Shown here: positions 16,180 to 24,513 of the stretch, in pieces | How positions within the stretch are numbered: position 1 is the first letter of the stretch | Layout of the letters: each line of letters opens with the position of its first letter | Made by a program: the position numbers and the translations under genes | Notes under the pieces: generated by a model | Told to the model about the DNA's origin: nothing | The model's database searches: none | Seen by the model: the letters and a program-made list of their open reading frames with translations, nothing else | Origin: CALKCV01 sp964609515 | GTDB taxonomy: Bacteria > Cyanobacteriota > Cyanobacteriia > Cyanobacteriales > Microcoleaceae | DNA length: 64,000 nucleotides | Direction: 5' to 3' | NCBI GenBank assembly: GCA_964609515.1 | Contig: CAZSTZ010000006.1 | Location: forward strand, 1-64,000

Positions 16180-16446
16180 GGGTGCATCTCAATTTGGCAA
16201 AAAACGAGATGGGAGCATCTCAATTGTGTAGAAACCAAAAACGCGAAGCGTTGCGAGGCACGAAGCAATCCCGCTTTTTGTTAGTGGTCAGTTGTTAGTT
16301 GTCAGTTAGGCAACTGACAACTAACGACTAACACAGATAGTTAATTTTTTGGTTTTTTTACAAATATGAGATGCTGCCAACGAAATTGCTTCGTTACCTC
16401 GCAACACTTCGCGGCTTTTTGTTTTCTTAAAAATTGAGATGCAGCC
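16180..16446. mobile_element. Outer short inverted-repeat element interrupted by a second copy
   Basis: Left end GGGTGCATCTCAATTTGGC at 16180 and right end TTGAGATGCAGCC ending at 16446 form imperfect inverted ends. Another element of the same class sits inside (16211-16378). No 8-bp duplication is seen around the outer copy (ATTTTCTA against TAACTTAT), as expected for an older insertion. It fills the whole gap between the mscS locus and the convergent gene at 16451. Confidence 0.55.
16211..16378. mobile_element. Inner short inverted-repeat element with near-perfect 8-bp duplication
   Basis: 168 bp from GGGAGCATCTCAATTG to ATATGAGATGCTGCC. Flanks are AACGAGAT (16203-16210) and AACGAAAT (16379-16386), a 7-of-8 match expected of a target duplication with one later change. 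The right end TTTTTTTACAAATATGAGATG matches the element at 44248-44450. The interior holds CGCGAAGCGTTGCG and a GTTAGT/ACTAAC hairpin but no coding sequence. Confidence 0.75.
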
Positions 16447-16450
16447 TAAC

Positions 16451-17617
16451 TTATTCATGCCTTTTTATTTCTTCAATTATCCAATCAAACTTTTTTAAAA
16501 CCTGACGTAAAGATTCTTCTTGGAGTGTAGACAAGCGCAAACTAGGGGCTCTAAACTCCTGTGGGTCTCTCGGAAGTGCCAGACCAATAGCACTCAATTC
16601 ATCCCGAAGTTCCAGCCATTTTTCCTCATCATTAAACGGAGGCTGATTGCTGTAATGATTAGAATAAATTTCCAGACTGCCAGAAATATCCACCGTCAAT
16701 AATTGTAAAGACTTTCTACCTATATGGAGTTGAGCGGCAAAACCTCCATAAGTATCTCCAGTGCCCCACTGAATTTCAATTAAAGATTCTTTACTTTTAG
16801 CCCAGCCATGAATATGTCTGGCCATTTCTGCCTCATCTGAACCGCGCCTATTTTTAAGTTCGTGGAAAAACGAACTTTCATCCCAGCGCCTTCTTTCGCG
16901 AGTAGCGCTAGATTTTCGTTGTTGCGCTTCGGTAGTTTGACCGATAACTCTCGGCACGAGAGTCTTAAGACCATCTTGACTGACATATTGCTTGATTTCA
17001 ACGGCCAAGACTTCTACTGGATCCATTTGTTCGTTGAGAAATTCGACCATTCGCCGTAGCTCTGGAGGAATATCATCGGCTACAAAAACTAAACGAGTTT
17101 TACCAGCTTGGAGATTAGTTTTAACCTTCTGCCAGAAGATTTCTTCATTAGCATCAATACCGAGAAACTCTTCAAAAACCTGTTCCGGATCGCGACCGTG
17201 AAGGCGACAGTTAGCTTCAAACTGAGCGATAATTGACTCAGTAGGCCAGTAAACAAATACATTAGCGACGTATTCCAGCATTTGACCGACTACTTTTTGC
17301 CGGACTTCTTGGTTGTGGCTGCGTTTAATTTCAACTAATGTAGGGATGCCATCTTGGTCTAGGAACAAATGAGTTAAAGACCATCGTTCGTTAAATTCTT
17401 CTTCTGCCGAAAGGGATGCTTCTCTAGAGATTAATAACCATCTTCTAGGAGTTGCTCTGTCTATTTCATCTCCAGCGAGGAGATTGGGATAAGTTTCCAG
17501 TAGCTCTTGTAGCTGATCTTCGGAATCATAAGCTTGTTCTGTCATTTCTACAAGGCGATCGTCGTCCTGAATGAGATAAATTCCTCCACCCATCACAAAA
17601 AACCTTTTGTCCTCCAT
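16451..17617 (-). CDS. Predicted PD-(D/E)xK-type nuclease-like protein
   Basis: A 388-residue protein. Around 35-120 it has the signature of an endonuclease-like fold: QLQELLETYPNLL, then LTHLFLDQDGIPTLVEIKRS with D87 or D89, E96 and K98 as the probable D-ExK site, followed by a conserved Q-MLEYV helix. This N-terminal part is similar in pattern to NucS/DUF91-type nucleases. A charged linker (about 215-245) leads to a second domain of unknown type with IQWGTGDTYGGFAAQL. The substrate is unknown. It stands alone, bordered by the nested elements and dapF. Confidence 0.65.
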   Translation of the reverse strand: MEDKRFFVMGGGIYLIQDDDRLVEMTEQAYDSEDQLQELLETYPNLLAGDEIDRATPRRWLLISREASLSAEEEFNERWSLTHLFLDQDGIPTLVEIKRSHNQEVRQKVVGQMLEYVANVFVYWPTESIIAQFEANCRLHGRDPEQVFEEFLGIDANEEIFWQKVKTNLQAGKTRLVFVADDIPPELRRMVEFLNEQMDPVEVLAVEIKQYVSQDGLKTLVPRVIGQTTEAQQRKSSATRERRRWDESSFFHELKNRRGSDEAEMARHIHGWAKSKESLIEIQWGTGDTYGGFAAQLHIGRKSLQLLTVDISGSLEIYSNHYSNQPPFNDEEKWLELRDELSAIGLALPRDPQEFRAPSLRLSTLQEESLRQVLKKFDWIIEEIKRHE

Positions 17618-17649
17618 TAAGTTTAAGCTTTTGCACGGCCATAGTCAGT

Positions 17650-18495
17650 TTATGAATCTAATAACCACTGACCGACAAACACCTTTTCTGCTGGCCCGCT
17701 CATGTAAATTTTTTCGTCCGAGCTTGACCATTCTATTTCTAAAAGACCTCCAGGGAGCTCGACTGTGACCTGGCGATCGCATTTTCCTGTCAAAACTCCT
17801 GCCACCACTGAAGCACAAGCACCCGTTCCACAAGCCAAAGTAGGGCCTGCCCCGCGTTCCCAAACTAGCATTTTCAAGTAATTTGGCTTTATTACCTCAA
17901 TAAATTCTGTATTTGTCCTTTCGGGAAATACTGAATGATGCTCGAATTTTGGTCCCAAAGTTTCTAAAGGAATGCTGCCAACATCTTCGACAAAAGTGAT
18001 ACAGTGGGGGTTGCCCATACTGACGCAAGTTACTGGCCAAACTTTGCCATCTATTTCCAAGGGTTGTTCTACGACTTTAGCATCGGCAGTTGTTAAGGTT
18101 GTAGGAATTTGAGAAGCTAATAGTTTAGGGTGTCCCATATCCACCATTACTTGGCCATCAGCTTGCAATTTAGGAGTAATTAAGCCAGCGAGGGTTTGAA
18201 TTCGATATTCAGTTTTGTTCTGGCTATCCAAATCTGCTATAAATTTAGCTAAACAGCGAATGCCATTACCACACATTTCTGGTTCCGAGCCATCGGAGTT
18301 AAAAATTCGCATGGTGTAGTCGGTTTCCGACTCTGGGGGGAGGGCAAAGATGACTCCATCGGCACCGATGCCAAAGTGGCGATCGCATAATTTAACTGCT
18401 TGAATTGGGGTGACAATAGGTTCTGACTGATGGCGATTATCAATCAAAATAAAATCGTTACCCAGTCCGTGATACTTAGCAAATTTTATCGTCAT
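17650..18495 (-). CDS. dapF: Diaminopimelate epimerase
   Basis: A 281-residue enzyme converting LL- to meso-diaminopimelate for lysine and peptidoglycan. The two catalytic cysteines are visible, C75 in EMCGNGIRC and C222 in LACGTGACAS, along with the start KYHGLGNDFILID and MGNPHC. Full length. It is divergent from hfq, separated by 84 bases; this adjacency also occurs in other cyanobacteria as I recall. Confidence 0.96.
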   Translation of the reverse strand: MTIKFAKYHGLGNDFILIDNRHQSEPIVTPIQAVKLCDRHFGIGADGVIFALPPESETDYTMRIFNSDGSEPEMCGNGIRCLAKFIADLDSQNKTEYRIQTLAGLITPKLQADGQVMVDMGHPKLLASQIPTTLTTADAKVVEQPLEIDGKVWPVTCVSMGNPHCITFVEDVGSIPLETLGPKFEHHSVFPERTNTEFIEVIKPNYLKMLVWERGAGPTLACGTGACASVVAGVLTGKCDRQVTVELPGGLLEIEWSSSDEKIYMSGPAEKVFVGQWLLDS

Positions 18496-18579
18496 TAAAT
18501 CCTTAAAATTTATTTTGGGTAGTTTTGCTCATACTTCTAGCTATAATTGTCAATCTAACAATTTTGATTAAGATTAATT

Positions 18580-18792
18580 ATGTCTGAATTTGATACCAGT
18601 TTGCCGAGCGTTCGCCAAATTCAAAGCTATATCAAGGATAAAAAAGAAGTAGAGATTAAGCTCATTGCCGGGGATCTTCATGTGGGCAAGGTCTTTTGGC
18701 AAGACCCGGCTTGTATTTGCTTGCTAGATCAATATGATTTGCCAATTATGATTTGGCGTCATGCCATTGTTTATCTTAAACCAAAAGGATAG
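18580..18792 (+). CDS. hfq: Cyanobacterial Hfq
   Basis: A 70-residue Sm-like protein with the cyanobacterial Hfq pattern: PSVRQIQSYIKDKKEVEIKL, then GDLHVGKVFWQDPACICLLD and the C-terminal strand IMIWRHAIVYLKPKG. Cyanobacterial Hfq has diverged RNA-binding residues. In Synechocystis it works with the pilus ATPase PilB1 and is needed for motility and competence, which makes the nearby comFB-type gene notable. A hairpin follows. Confidence 0.9.
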   Translation: MSEFDTSLPSVRQIQSYIKDKKEVEIKLIAGDLHVGKVFWQDPACICLLDQYDLPIMIWRHAIVYLKPKG

Positions 18793-18802
18793 TTTTTGAT
18801 GA

Positions 18803-18834
18803 GGCCACGCTGTTCTTTTGTTCGAGCGGTGGCC
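18803..18834 (+). terminator. Putative terminator after hfq
   Basis: GGCCACGCT and AGCGGTGGCC arms pair with one bulge around a TTCTTTTGTTCG loop, 11 bases after the hfq stop. CAACTTTTG follows, so the T-tract is short. Confidence 0.5.
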
Positions 18835-19037
18835 AACTTTTGTTTGGTTTTCTTAACTTCAGAACCGGCAACTTATGAAAGGATGGGGTTTAAATTTTAG
18901 ATTTTTGGCATTAGTGGGGATTAGCGATCGCATGAGTCGAAGTCGATCTCTAAGTGGCGATCGCCTATAATTAAATCTGCAAGGCATCGCTTACCATCTA
19001 TTTCATAATTTGTCAAGCTTAAAGCAAATTTCCCAAT

Positions 19038-19916
19038 ATGATTTTCCGTGTCAAAATAAAAAGGATTTTCCGTAGCTCGATCCTGGCTATGGCTGCGGTT
19101 TTAGTGGCAATGGCAATACCAGGATTTAGCCAGACAGTGCAGGTGAGTCCGAGCAATCCTCAACTAGGAGATACTTTGTCTGTAGTAATAGGGCAAAATC
19201 TTGAAAGAGGAGGGCCACCGAAAGTCAAGATGGATGGAACGGCTTACCCAACATTTCCTATAGGAAATAATGGGTTTAGGGCCCTTTTGCCGACGACACC
19301 ATTAGACCGACCGGGGGCCAGACAGATAGAAGTTATCGGGGACAATGGCAGCCAAAAATTAACAGTGCAAGTGAGCGATCGCTCTTTTCCAACTCAATCA
19401 ATTTGGCTGCCACCAGAAAAGGAAGATTTAGAGCGCACGCCCATAGAATTTGAACTTCTAGAAGAATTTAAAGCGCGAGTAACGCCAGAAAAATATTGGA
19501 ACGGTCCATTTTTAAGACCTAACGAAGGTCCAGTTAGCACTGGTTACGGAGTGCGTCGCTATTATAATGGAGAATTTGCAGAAGATTATTACCATCGGGG
19601 TGTCGATTATGCCGATTACGAAGGAGGAGCCGTAGTTGCCCCTGCTGCTGGTATTGTAGGTTTAGTGGGACTAGAATCTCAAGGCTTTGAGATTAATGGC
19701 AATACCATTGGCATCGACCACGGTCAAGGAGTGACCAGCGCATTTGTCCATTTAAGTCGCGTTTATGTCAAGGAAGGGGATTTTGTCAAAGCCGGTCAGA
19801 TCATAGGTGGTGTAGGCTCGACGGGAATTTCCACTGGTCCTCATCTCCATTGGGGTTTATACGTTCACGGTATCTCGGTCGATCCAGTACCTTGGCGCTT
19901 TGAAGGAATTGAGTAA
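19038..19916 (+). CDS. Secreted M23-family metallopeptidase (LytM-like)
   Basis: A 292-residue exported protein. Basic residues and a hydrophobic stretch (12-29) ending near GFSQ form a signal peptide. An Ig-like region (about 33-115) precedes the peptidase domain. Zinc ligands are H186 and D190 in HRGVD and H271 in HLHW; H238 in SAFVHLS and H269 complete the active site. Such enzymes cut peptidoglycan cross-links or activate amidases in the periplasm. All catalytic residues are present, so it is probably active. Confidence 0.92.
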   Translation: MIFRVKIKRIFRSSILAMAAVLVAMAIPGFSQTVQVSPSNPQLGDTLSVVIGQNLERGGPPKVKMDGTAYPTFPIGNNGFRALLPTTPLDRPGARQIEVIGDNGSQKLTVQVSDRSFPTQSIWLPPEKEDLERTPIEFELLEEFKARVTPEKYWNGPFLRPNEGPVSTGYGVRRYYNGEFAEDYYHRGVDYADYEGGAVVAPAAGIVGLVGLESQGFEINGNTIGIDHGQGVTSAFVHLSRVYVKEGDFVKAGQIIGGVGSTGISTGPHLHWGLYVHGISVDPVPWRFEGIE

Positions 19917-20120
19917 ATAAGTTTTCCTGACTTTGAGGAAAGAAAAGATAGTCTCTACCCTCTAAATTAATTATCGATTTGGGCAGCAAAAAAAGTTGTA
20001 GCGTGCAAAAAAAGATAAATTTTTTTCTGTTTCTGTTGTGCGTATTTCATAATAACGAAAAATGCTATAACCTTATTCTAGTTAAAGATTAAGGTAGCGG
20101 CGTTAAGATTAATTGTCATA

Positions 20121-20660
20121 ATGAGCATAGAAAAAATTGTCGAACAAGCTTTACAAGACGGTTATCTAACACCGTCTATGGAAGCGGAAGTAGGACGGAT
20201 TTGTAATACTGCTTCCGAATTGTCCATTGAAGAGTATATGGCTCTGGATCGCCTGATGGGAGCGTTGTTGACTGGGGAAGTAGTTGTTTTACCCCGGAAA
20301 CAGTTTATTAATGTGATGGAAGAATTGGTCTTGTCTGAGGCCATCGCTAGGGTGGCAGAGATTGAAGCAAGTACAGATCGAACCCTTGATGTTGGGGATA
20401 TTGCCGCTTATGCTCTCAACAGATTGCCTCCACTGTATGCAACAACTGAGGAAGGAGCTCAATTTCAGCGCTCTAAGGCCAAAGAAGAATTACAGGGGTT
20501 TATTTCCCAACAAGTTAGGGAAGCGATCGCTCGAAATCTGGATCGGCCAGAATTTTTTCCTGACCGGATCGCCCTGGGCAAGTCTTCTGGAAACGAAGTT
20601 ATGACTCAAGTGAGCAGTTTGCTCAAGAGCTATGCTCCTGAGTTCGAGCAACAACCCTAG
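20121..20660 (+). CDS. ComFB-family protein (possible c-di-GMP receptor)
   Basis: A 179-residue protein of the late competence ComFB type. The core at about 60-120 has FINVMEELVLSEAIARVAEI followed by DVGDIAAYALNRLPPLYATTEEG, the family's most conserved block. The N-terminal 50 residues are helical, and an amphipathic helical tail follows. ComFB-like proteins have been reported as cyclic-di-nucleotide receptors linked to pilus motility and competence in cyanobacteria. The window also encodes Hfq and an EAL protein. Confidence 0.85.
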   Translation: MSIEKIVEQALQDGYLTPSMEAEVGRICNTASELSIEEYMALDRLMGALLTGEVVVLPRKQFINVMEELVLSEAIARVAEIEASTDRTLDVGDIAAYALNRLPPLYATTEEGAQFQRSKAKEELQGFISQQVREAIARNLDRPEFFPDRIALGKSSGNEVMTQVSSLLKSYAPEFEQQP

Positions 20661-20755
20661 TTTTCTATCGAACCAAAAACCTCTTCAACAAAACGAGGGA
20701 AAAACTCATGGATGCCAAGTTTTTTTTCACCCGAGCATCTATGAGTTTGTTGTTT

Positions 20756-21496
20756 TTATGAGCCAGAAGAGCTATTGGGAGGGGCAGCTACAGCTCCTTT
20801 TTCATTGGCTTTTTGTTCTCGTTTTTTTCTACCTGCTTGAAGGGCATCTTCCATAACCCGGCGAGCTTGGCCGATTTTTTCGAGACGATCGCGGTAGAGA
20901 GCTAAATCTTTAAGCAATTTTTCTTCTGGGAGGTTTAAAGCTGTAGAAATTTTCTTAAAAGCCTCTACTCTTTGGGATTCATTTTTAACCAATTCTGGTT
21001 CTACTAACTCCAGAAGAGAGAAAAAACCAATAGCAAACAAACGAGAATACTTAAATTTAGGGTTATGGGCGATGGCCTTCAAACATTCTTGTAGGTCGGA
21101 GTTGCTGTCGTGGCCTTCGCGAAGCGTTGCGGATGCAACATCGCTTTGTAAGGAAAGCCAAGACAGCAATTCCTCATAAGACATTTCTTTAGCAAGATTC
21201 TCCAATCTTTTAGCATCGGCACGGTATTTTTGGGGGTCGTCTTCCTGAGAGCGAATCAGAGCCGAAAAAATAGACTCTTTATCAGTTTTTTCGGCATAGC
21301 CTTGCATAAAGCGATCGAAAGCCGTTACAACTCCCAGAGCATAAAAAGGGTTATATGCAAAATCGACGTTAACCGAAACTAGGTGCATTTCCACCATCAA
21401 CTCTTCGACCACGCGACTGTAAATAGAGTTAATGGGACGAGTATGAATAGAGTAGAAAGTTTTTTTGGTATCTGAAACGGTGCGAATATTATTCAC
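20756..21496 (-). CDS. thf1: Thf1/Psb29 photosystem II biogenesis protein
   Basis: A 246-residue protein starting NIRTVSDTKKTFYSIHTRPI and continuing with YSRVVEELMVEMHL, NPFYALGVVTAFDRFMQGY and NPKFKYSRLFAIGFFSLLEL, all hallmarks of Thf1/Psb29. The family acts in thylakoids in photosystem II assembly or repair and in FtsH stability. A C-terminal coiled coil ends in a basic tail. Between LSWLSLQ and LQECLKAI is an extra segment (SDVASATLREGHDSNSD) encoded by a repeat-like GCGAAGCGTTGCGGATGC stretch, probably an in-frame repeat insertion. Confidence 0.93.
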   Translation of the reverse strand: MNNIRTVSDTKKTFYSIHTRPINSIYSRVVEELMVEMHLVSVNVDFAYNPFYALGVVTAFDRFMQGYAEKTDKESIFSALIRSQEDDPQKYRADAKRLENLAKEMSYEELLSWLSLQSDVASATLREGHDSNSDLQECLKAIAHNPKFKYSRLFAIGFFSLLELVEPELVKNESQRVEAFKKISTALNLPEEKLLKDLALYRDRLEKIGQARRVMEDALQAGRKKREQKANEKGAVAAPPNSSSGS

Positions 21497-22043
21497 CTGG
21501 CACTTTTATAAGTAAAACAATTTTAGGTAATAGGGAATGGGTAATTGGTAATGGAGCAAATAAAAATAGGGATGCTGTCATTACTTGATTTACCGCTACC
21601 TGGCTGGGAACCCTACCCCTTACAAGGGTAGGTTTTTAACAATCGGCTTTATATAAGCGAGGGTGGGGAGGGTGGGGAGGGTGGGAAGTTGGTCCGTGAC
21701 AAGGGAGTTTTAATCTTGCGGGGACAAGGGAGTTTTAATCTCTCTCCCTTGTCTTCCCCCTCGGGTCTCTCCCCTTTCTCCCTTGTCTTCCTCTTCTCCC
21801 TTGTCTTCCCCCTCTTTCCCCCCACACCCCCCACACCCCCCACACTCCCCACCCTCCCGTTAACAAGGTAATTGTAAAAAACCTACCCCTGTGAGGAACC
21901 CTACCCCCCAAAAAATAATCGATCGCAATCTCTGACGAGCGCGAGTGGGGGACTTTATCATCATACAACAAGCGGGGATGGAACAGTGCTTGTGTCATCA
22001 ATAATAAAATACCGTTTTTAACTTTACTGCCCCATCAGAAAAG
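21497..22043. other. Low-complexity G/C-tract spacer between thf1 and the cpcT-like gene
   Basis: No gene supported; frames here are composition artefacts. It holds TACCCCTTACAAGGGTAGG hairpin material near 21611-21630, a G-tract, tandem CCCTTGTCTTCC units (about 21745-21815) and a C-tract, then an inverted TAAAAAACCTACCC near 21877-21890. The promoter of the downstream lyase gene must lie in or after this region. Confidence 0.6.
21659..21858. repeat. Facing G-rich and C-rich tracts with quadruplex potential
   Basis: Runs of GGG or GGGG separated by T or A (21661-21685) can form a quadruplex on the plus strand. The CCCCCCACA repeats at about 21818-21858 can do so on the minus strand. The two tracts are roughly complementary and flank about 130 bp of pyrimidine-rich CTTGTCTTCC repeats, so the whole can also fold as a long hairpin. 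Confidence 0.65.
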
Positions 22044-22670
22044 ATGAAGATTTCGCAACAATTCATTACCCTGGCCTCTTATTTAGCTGGAGAGTTTGAG
22101 AACCGCCAACAAGCGATGGCTTCTCCTGTCTGGTACGTTTCCTTACGTTTATGGCACAGACCCGTTCCGGTGGCCTTGTTTTCCGAACCCGGTTTAGTTT
22201 TGTTTGCGGAACAGGCTAACATCCTGCAAATAGAGCGGCCTTATCGCCAGCGAATTATGCTGCTGAGGCCTTCAGTGGAAAATCCTAGTGCCATTGAAAT
22301 TCAATATTATATGCCCAAAGACAGGGAAACCGTACTAGGTGGAGGTCGCGATCCTCAAATCCTCAAAAACCTTAAAGCGGCGCAACTAGAACTGCTTCCA
22401 GGCTGCACTCTCAAAGTAACACTAGAGGAACTAGAGCTTAAAACTTATAAATTCAAGGCATTTTTGCCCTCTGATAGTCCATGTTGCTTCACATATAAAG
22501 GCCAGAACTACCAAGTCGAGCTGGGATTTGAGGCCACCAGGGAACAATTTCTAAGTTACGACAAAGGAATTGACTCTAATACAGGCAAAGCCACTTGGGG
22601 AGCCTTATTAGGGCCATATAATTTTGTCAAATTGAAGGATTTGGCCTCAGAGCCTTTCAGTGCGACATAA
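22044..22670 (+). CDS. CpcT/CpeT-family phycobilin lyase
   Basis: A 208-residue CpcT/CpeT-family protein, which attaches bilins to a cysteine of phycobiliprotein beta subunits (CpcT: Cys153/155 of phycocyanin). Family features: LASYLAGEFENRQQAMASPVW, VSLRLWHRPVPV, FAEQANIL, RPYRQRIMLLR, IEIQYYMPKD and the late GCTLKVTLEELE. Length is typical. Which phycobiliprotein it serves cannot be told here, as no phycobilisome genes are adjacent. It implies a phycobilisome-containing cyanobacterium. Confidence 0.88.
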   Translation: MKISQQFITLASYLAGEFENRQQAMASPVWYVSLRLWHRPVPVALFSEPGLVLFAEQANILQIERPYRQRIMLLRPSVENPSAIEIQYYMPKDRETVLGGGRDPQILKNLKAAQLELLPGCTLKVTLEELELKTYKFKAFLPSDSPCCFTYKGQNYQVELGFEATREQFLSYDKGIDSNTGKATWGALLGPYNFVKLKDLASEPFSAT

Positions 22671-22793
22671 AAACTGAAAGGCTGAGGGGAGAGAGTTTCA
22701 AGCTGAAGGCCAGAATTTCCGAGAATTCTTGTAGCATCCAGCCCAGAAATTTATTTCCTCAGCCCCAAAAGAGACCATCGGCGGATCGAGTCC

Positions 22794-23165
22794 TTAGGCC
22801 CTATTTCCTTCGCGAATGCCATGATTTAGGGCTTCTTCTTCTGTTTCAAAAATTTCAAAAACAGAATCCATCATCGTTACTTCAAAGACGAGCTTGGCCT
22901 CTGGATGAACGTTGCAAATGCGAAAACTGCCTTTAACTTTATCGGCATCTCGCATTCCTGCCACTAGCGATGTCAGGCCAGAGCTATCGATAAAGTTAAC
23001 TTGACCTAGATTCACGACAACATGGCGACTGAGTTTGGAGATACATTCCTGCAATTTGAGGCGAAATTGCCAAGCAGTTGTAATATCCAAACGTCCGGTT
23101 GGTGCCAAGACGATTACGGTTGTACCGTCTTGGGTCGTGTGGGTTTTTTGTTCGATATGAATCAC
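22794..23165 (-). CDS. STAS-domain anti-sigma-factor antagonist-like protein
   Basis: A 123-residue single STAS domain. The pattern RLDITTAWQFRLKLQECI and VVVNLGQVNFIDSSGLTSLV is diagnostic. S61 or S62 after D60 is the expected phospho-acceptor site. Such proteins bind anti-sigma kinases or act in partner-switching phosphorelays. No kinase or phosphatase partner lies adjacent. It is convergent with the lyase gene. Confidence 0.9.
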   Translation of the reverse strand: MIHIEQKTHTTQDGTTVIVLAPTGRLDITTAWQFRLKLQECISKLSRHVVVNLGQVNFIDSSGLTSLVAGMRDADKVKGSFRICNVHPEAKLVFEVTMMDSVFEIFETEEEALNHGIREGNRA

Positions 23166-23229
23166 TGACCCTTCCCTCGGGATTATTTAATGCGCTGAGT
23201 TCTTTAAAGTGTAGTTTAACTCAGACATC

Positions 23230-24261
23230 CTAGTTTTGAGGATTCCAATTGGCCCAATCTTGAGGCTTTAAGAAAGTTTCATATAACTGAGCCTCGGGTG
23301 TATTGGGTTCTGGCTGATAGCAATATTCCCAGCGGACCAAAGGTGGTAAGGACATCAGAATAGATTCCGTGCGCCCGTTAGTTTGGAGGCCAAACACAGT
23401 GCCCCGATCGTAAACCAGGTTAAATTCGACGTAACGACCGCGACGGTATAACTGGAATTGACGCTCGCGATCGCCATATTCTATAGAGCGTCGTTTTTCA
23501 GCGATGGGCAAATAAGATGGTAAAAAGGCGTGGCCGCATTCAATGACAAAAGCAAACATGGTTTCCCAGTCCATTGCTTCCAGGTTGCCGAGCTGGTTGC
23601 TATAGGCAGCGGCGGGGCCTTGAGGTTCTGGACCTCGATATAATGGAGCTTGACCATCTTGATAATCAAAAAAGATGCCACCGACGCCCCGCGATTCTTG
23701 ACGATGTTTCAGGTAGAAGTATTCATCGCACCAGAGCTTAAAGGCCGGATAAAATTCTGGGTGGTGGCGATCGCAAGCATCCTTTAATGTGTTATGGAAA
23801 TGGGCCGCATCTTCGGCAAAGGGATAATAAGGTGTCAAATCTGCCCCGCCGCCGAACCACCAGACCGGGCCAGCTTCAAAATAACGATAATTGAGGTGGA
23901 CCGTAGGAATGTAAGGGTTGCGCGGGTGCAGAACCATTGAAGTGCCCGTAGCATAAAAACCGTGACCTTCGGCTTCCGGTCGCTGGGCCAAAATGGTAGG
24001 AGGCAAACTTTCGCCCCAGACTTCTGAGAAGTTGACACCTCCTTGTTCAAAAACTCCTCCGTCGCAGATAACCCGAGTTCTGCCGCCGCCGCCGCCCGGG
24101 CGTTCCCAAGCATCTTCTTGGAACTTAGCAACACCGTCGAGTTCCTCCAGTCCTTGACAAATTTCGTCTTGTATTGACATCACAAATTCCTTGGCCCGCT
24201 CTCGACCATCAGCGGGAGGAAGGTTGCTAGAAGTAGTTGTGGGTATTGTAGATACAGTCAT
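23230..24261 (-). CDS. hemF: Aerobic coproporphyrinogen III oxidase
   Basis: A 343-residue oxygen-dependent enzyme that decarboxylates coproporphyrinogen III to protoporphyrinogen IX for heme and chlorophyll. Family motifs: WERPGGGGGRTRVICDGGVF, HPRNPYIPTVHLNYRYFE, WWFGGGADLTPYYPFAEDA, RGVGGIFFDY and RRGRYVEFNLVYDRGT. Full length. It may share a transcript with the STAS gene 64 bases downstream. Confidence 0.97.
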   Translation of the reverse strand: MTVSTIPTTTSSNLPPADGRERAKEFVMSIQDEICQGLEELDGVAKFQEDAWERPGGGGGRTRVICDGGVFEQGGVNFSEVWGESLPPTILAQRPEAEGHGFYATGTSMVLHPRNPYIPTVHLNYRYFEAGPVWWFGGGADLTPYYPFAEDAAHFHNTLKDACDRHHPEFYPAFKLWCDEYFYLKHRQESRGVGGIFFDYQDGQAPLYRGPEPQGPAAAYSNQLGNLEAMDWETMFAFVIECGHAFLPSYLPIAEKRRSIEYGDRERQFQLYRRGRYVEFNLVYDRGTVFGLQTNGRTESILMSLPPLVRWEYCYQPEPNTPEAQLYETFLKPQDWANWNPQN

Positions 24262-24513
24262 CTTGGTATTGACCTTGCTAGAGTGAATACTTGCTGTTCA
24301 AAAGCTAAGAGATCCTACCATGCCTGTAGAGTGTAATTTTTGGCTGTGGGTAACATGGTGCAATCCAAGATAAATTAATGCTCTGAAGGAGTAACTGGGG
24401 GCTAAGTTCCTATTTTTAAGAGTTAAAAATTACAGAATCTTTTAAGAAAGCAGTATTCTTGTAAACTAAGAATAAATATCTAGTCCCAGTTCCAGGCGTT
24501 TACTGAAAAACTC

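Noticed and set aside
21689..22001. Frames across the G/C-tract region
   Set aside because: Their residues are repetitive Gly/Val/Arg or Ser/Leu/Pro strings caused by the CTTCCC and GGGT repeats.
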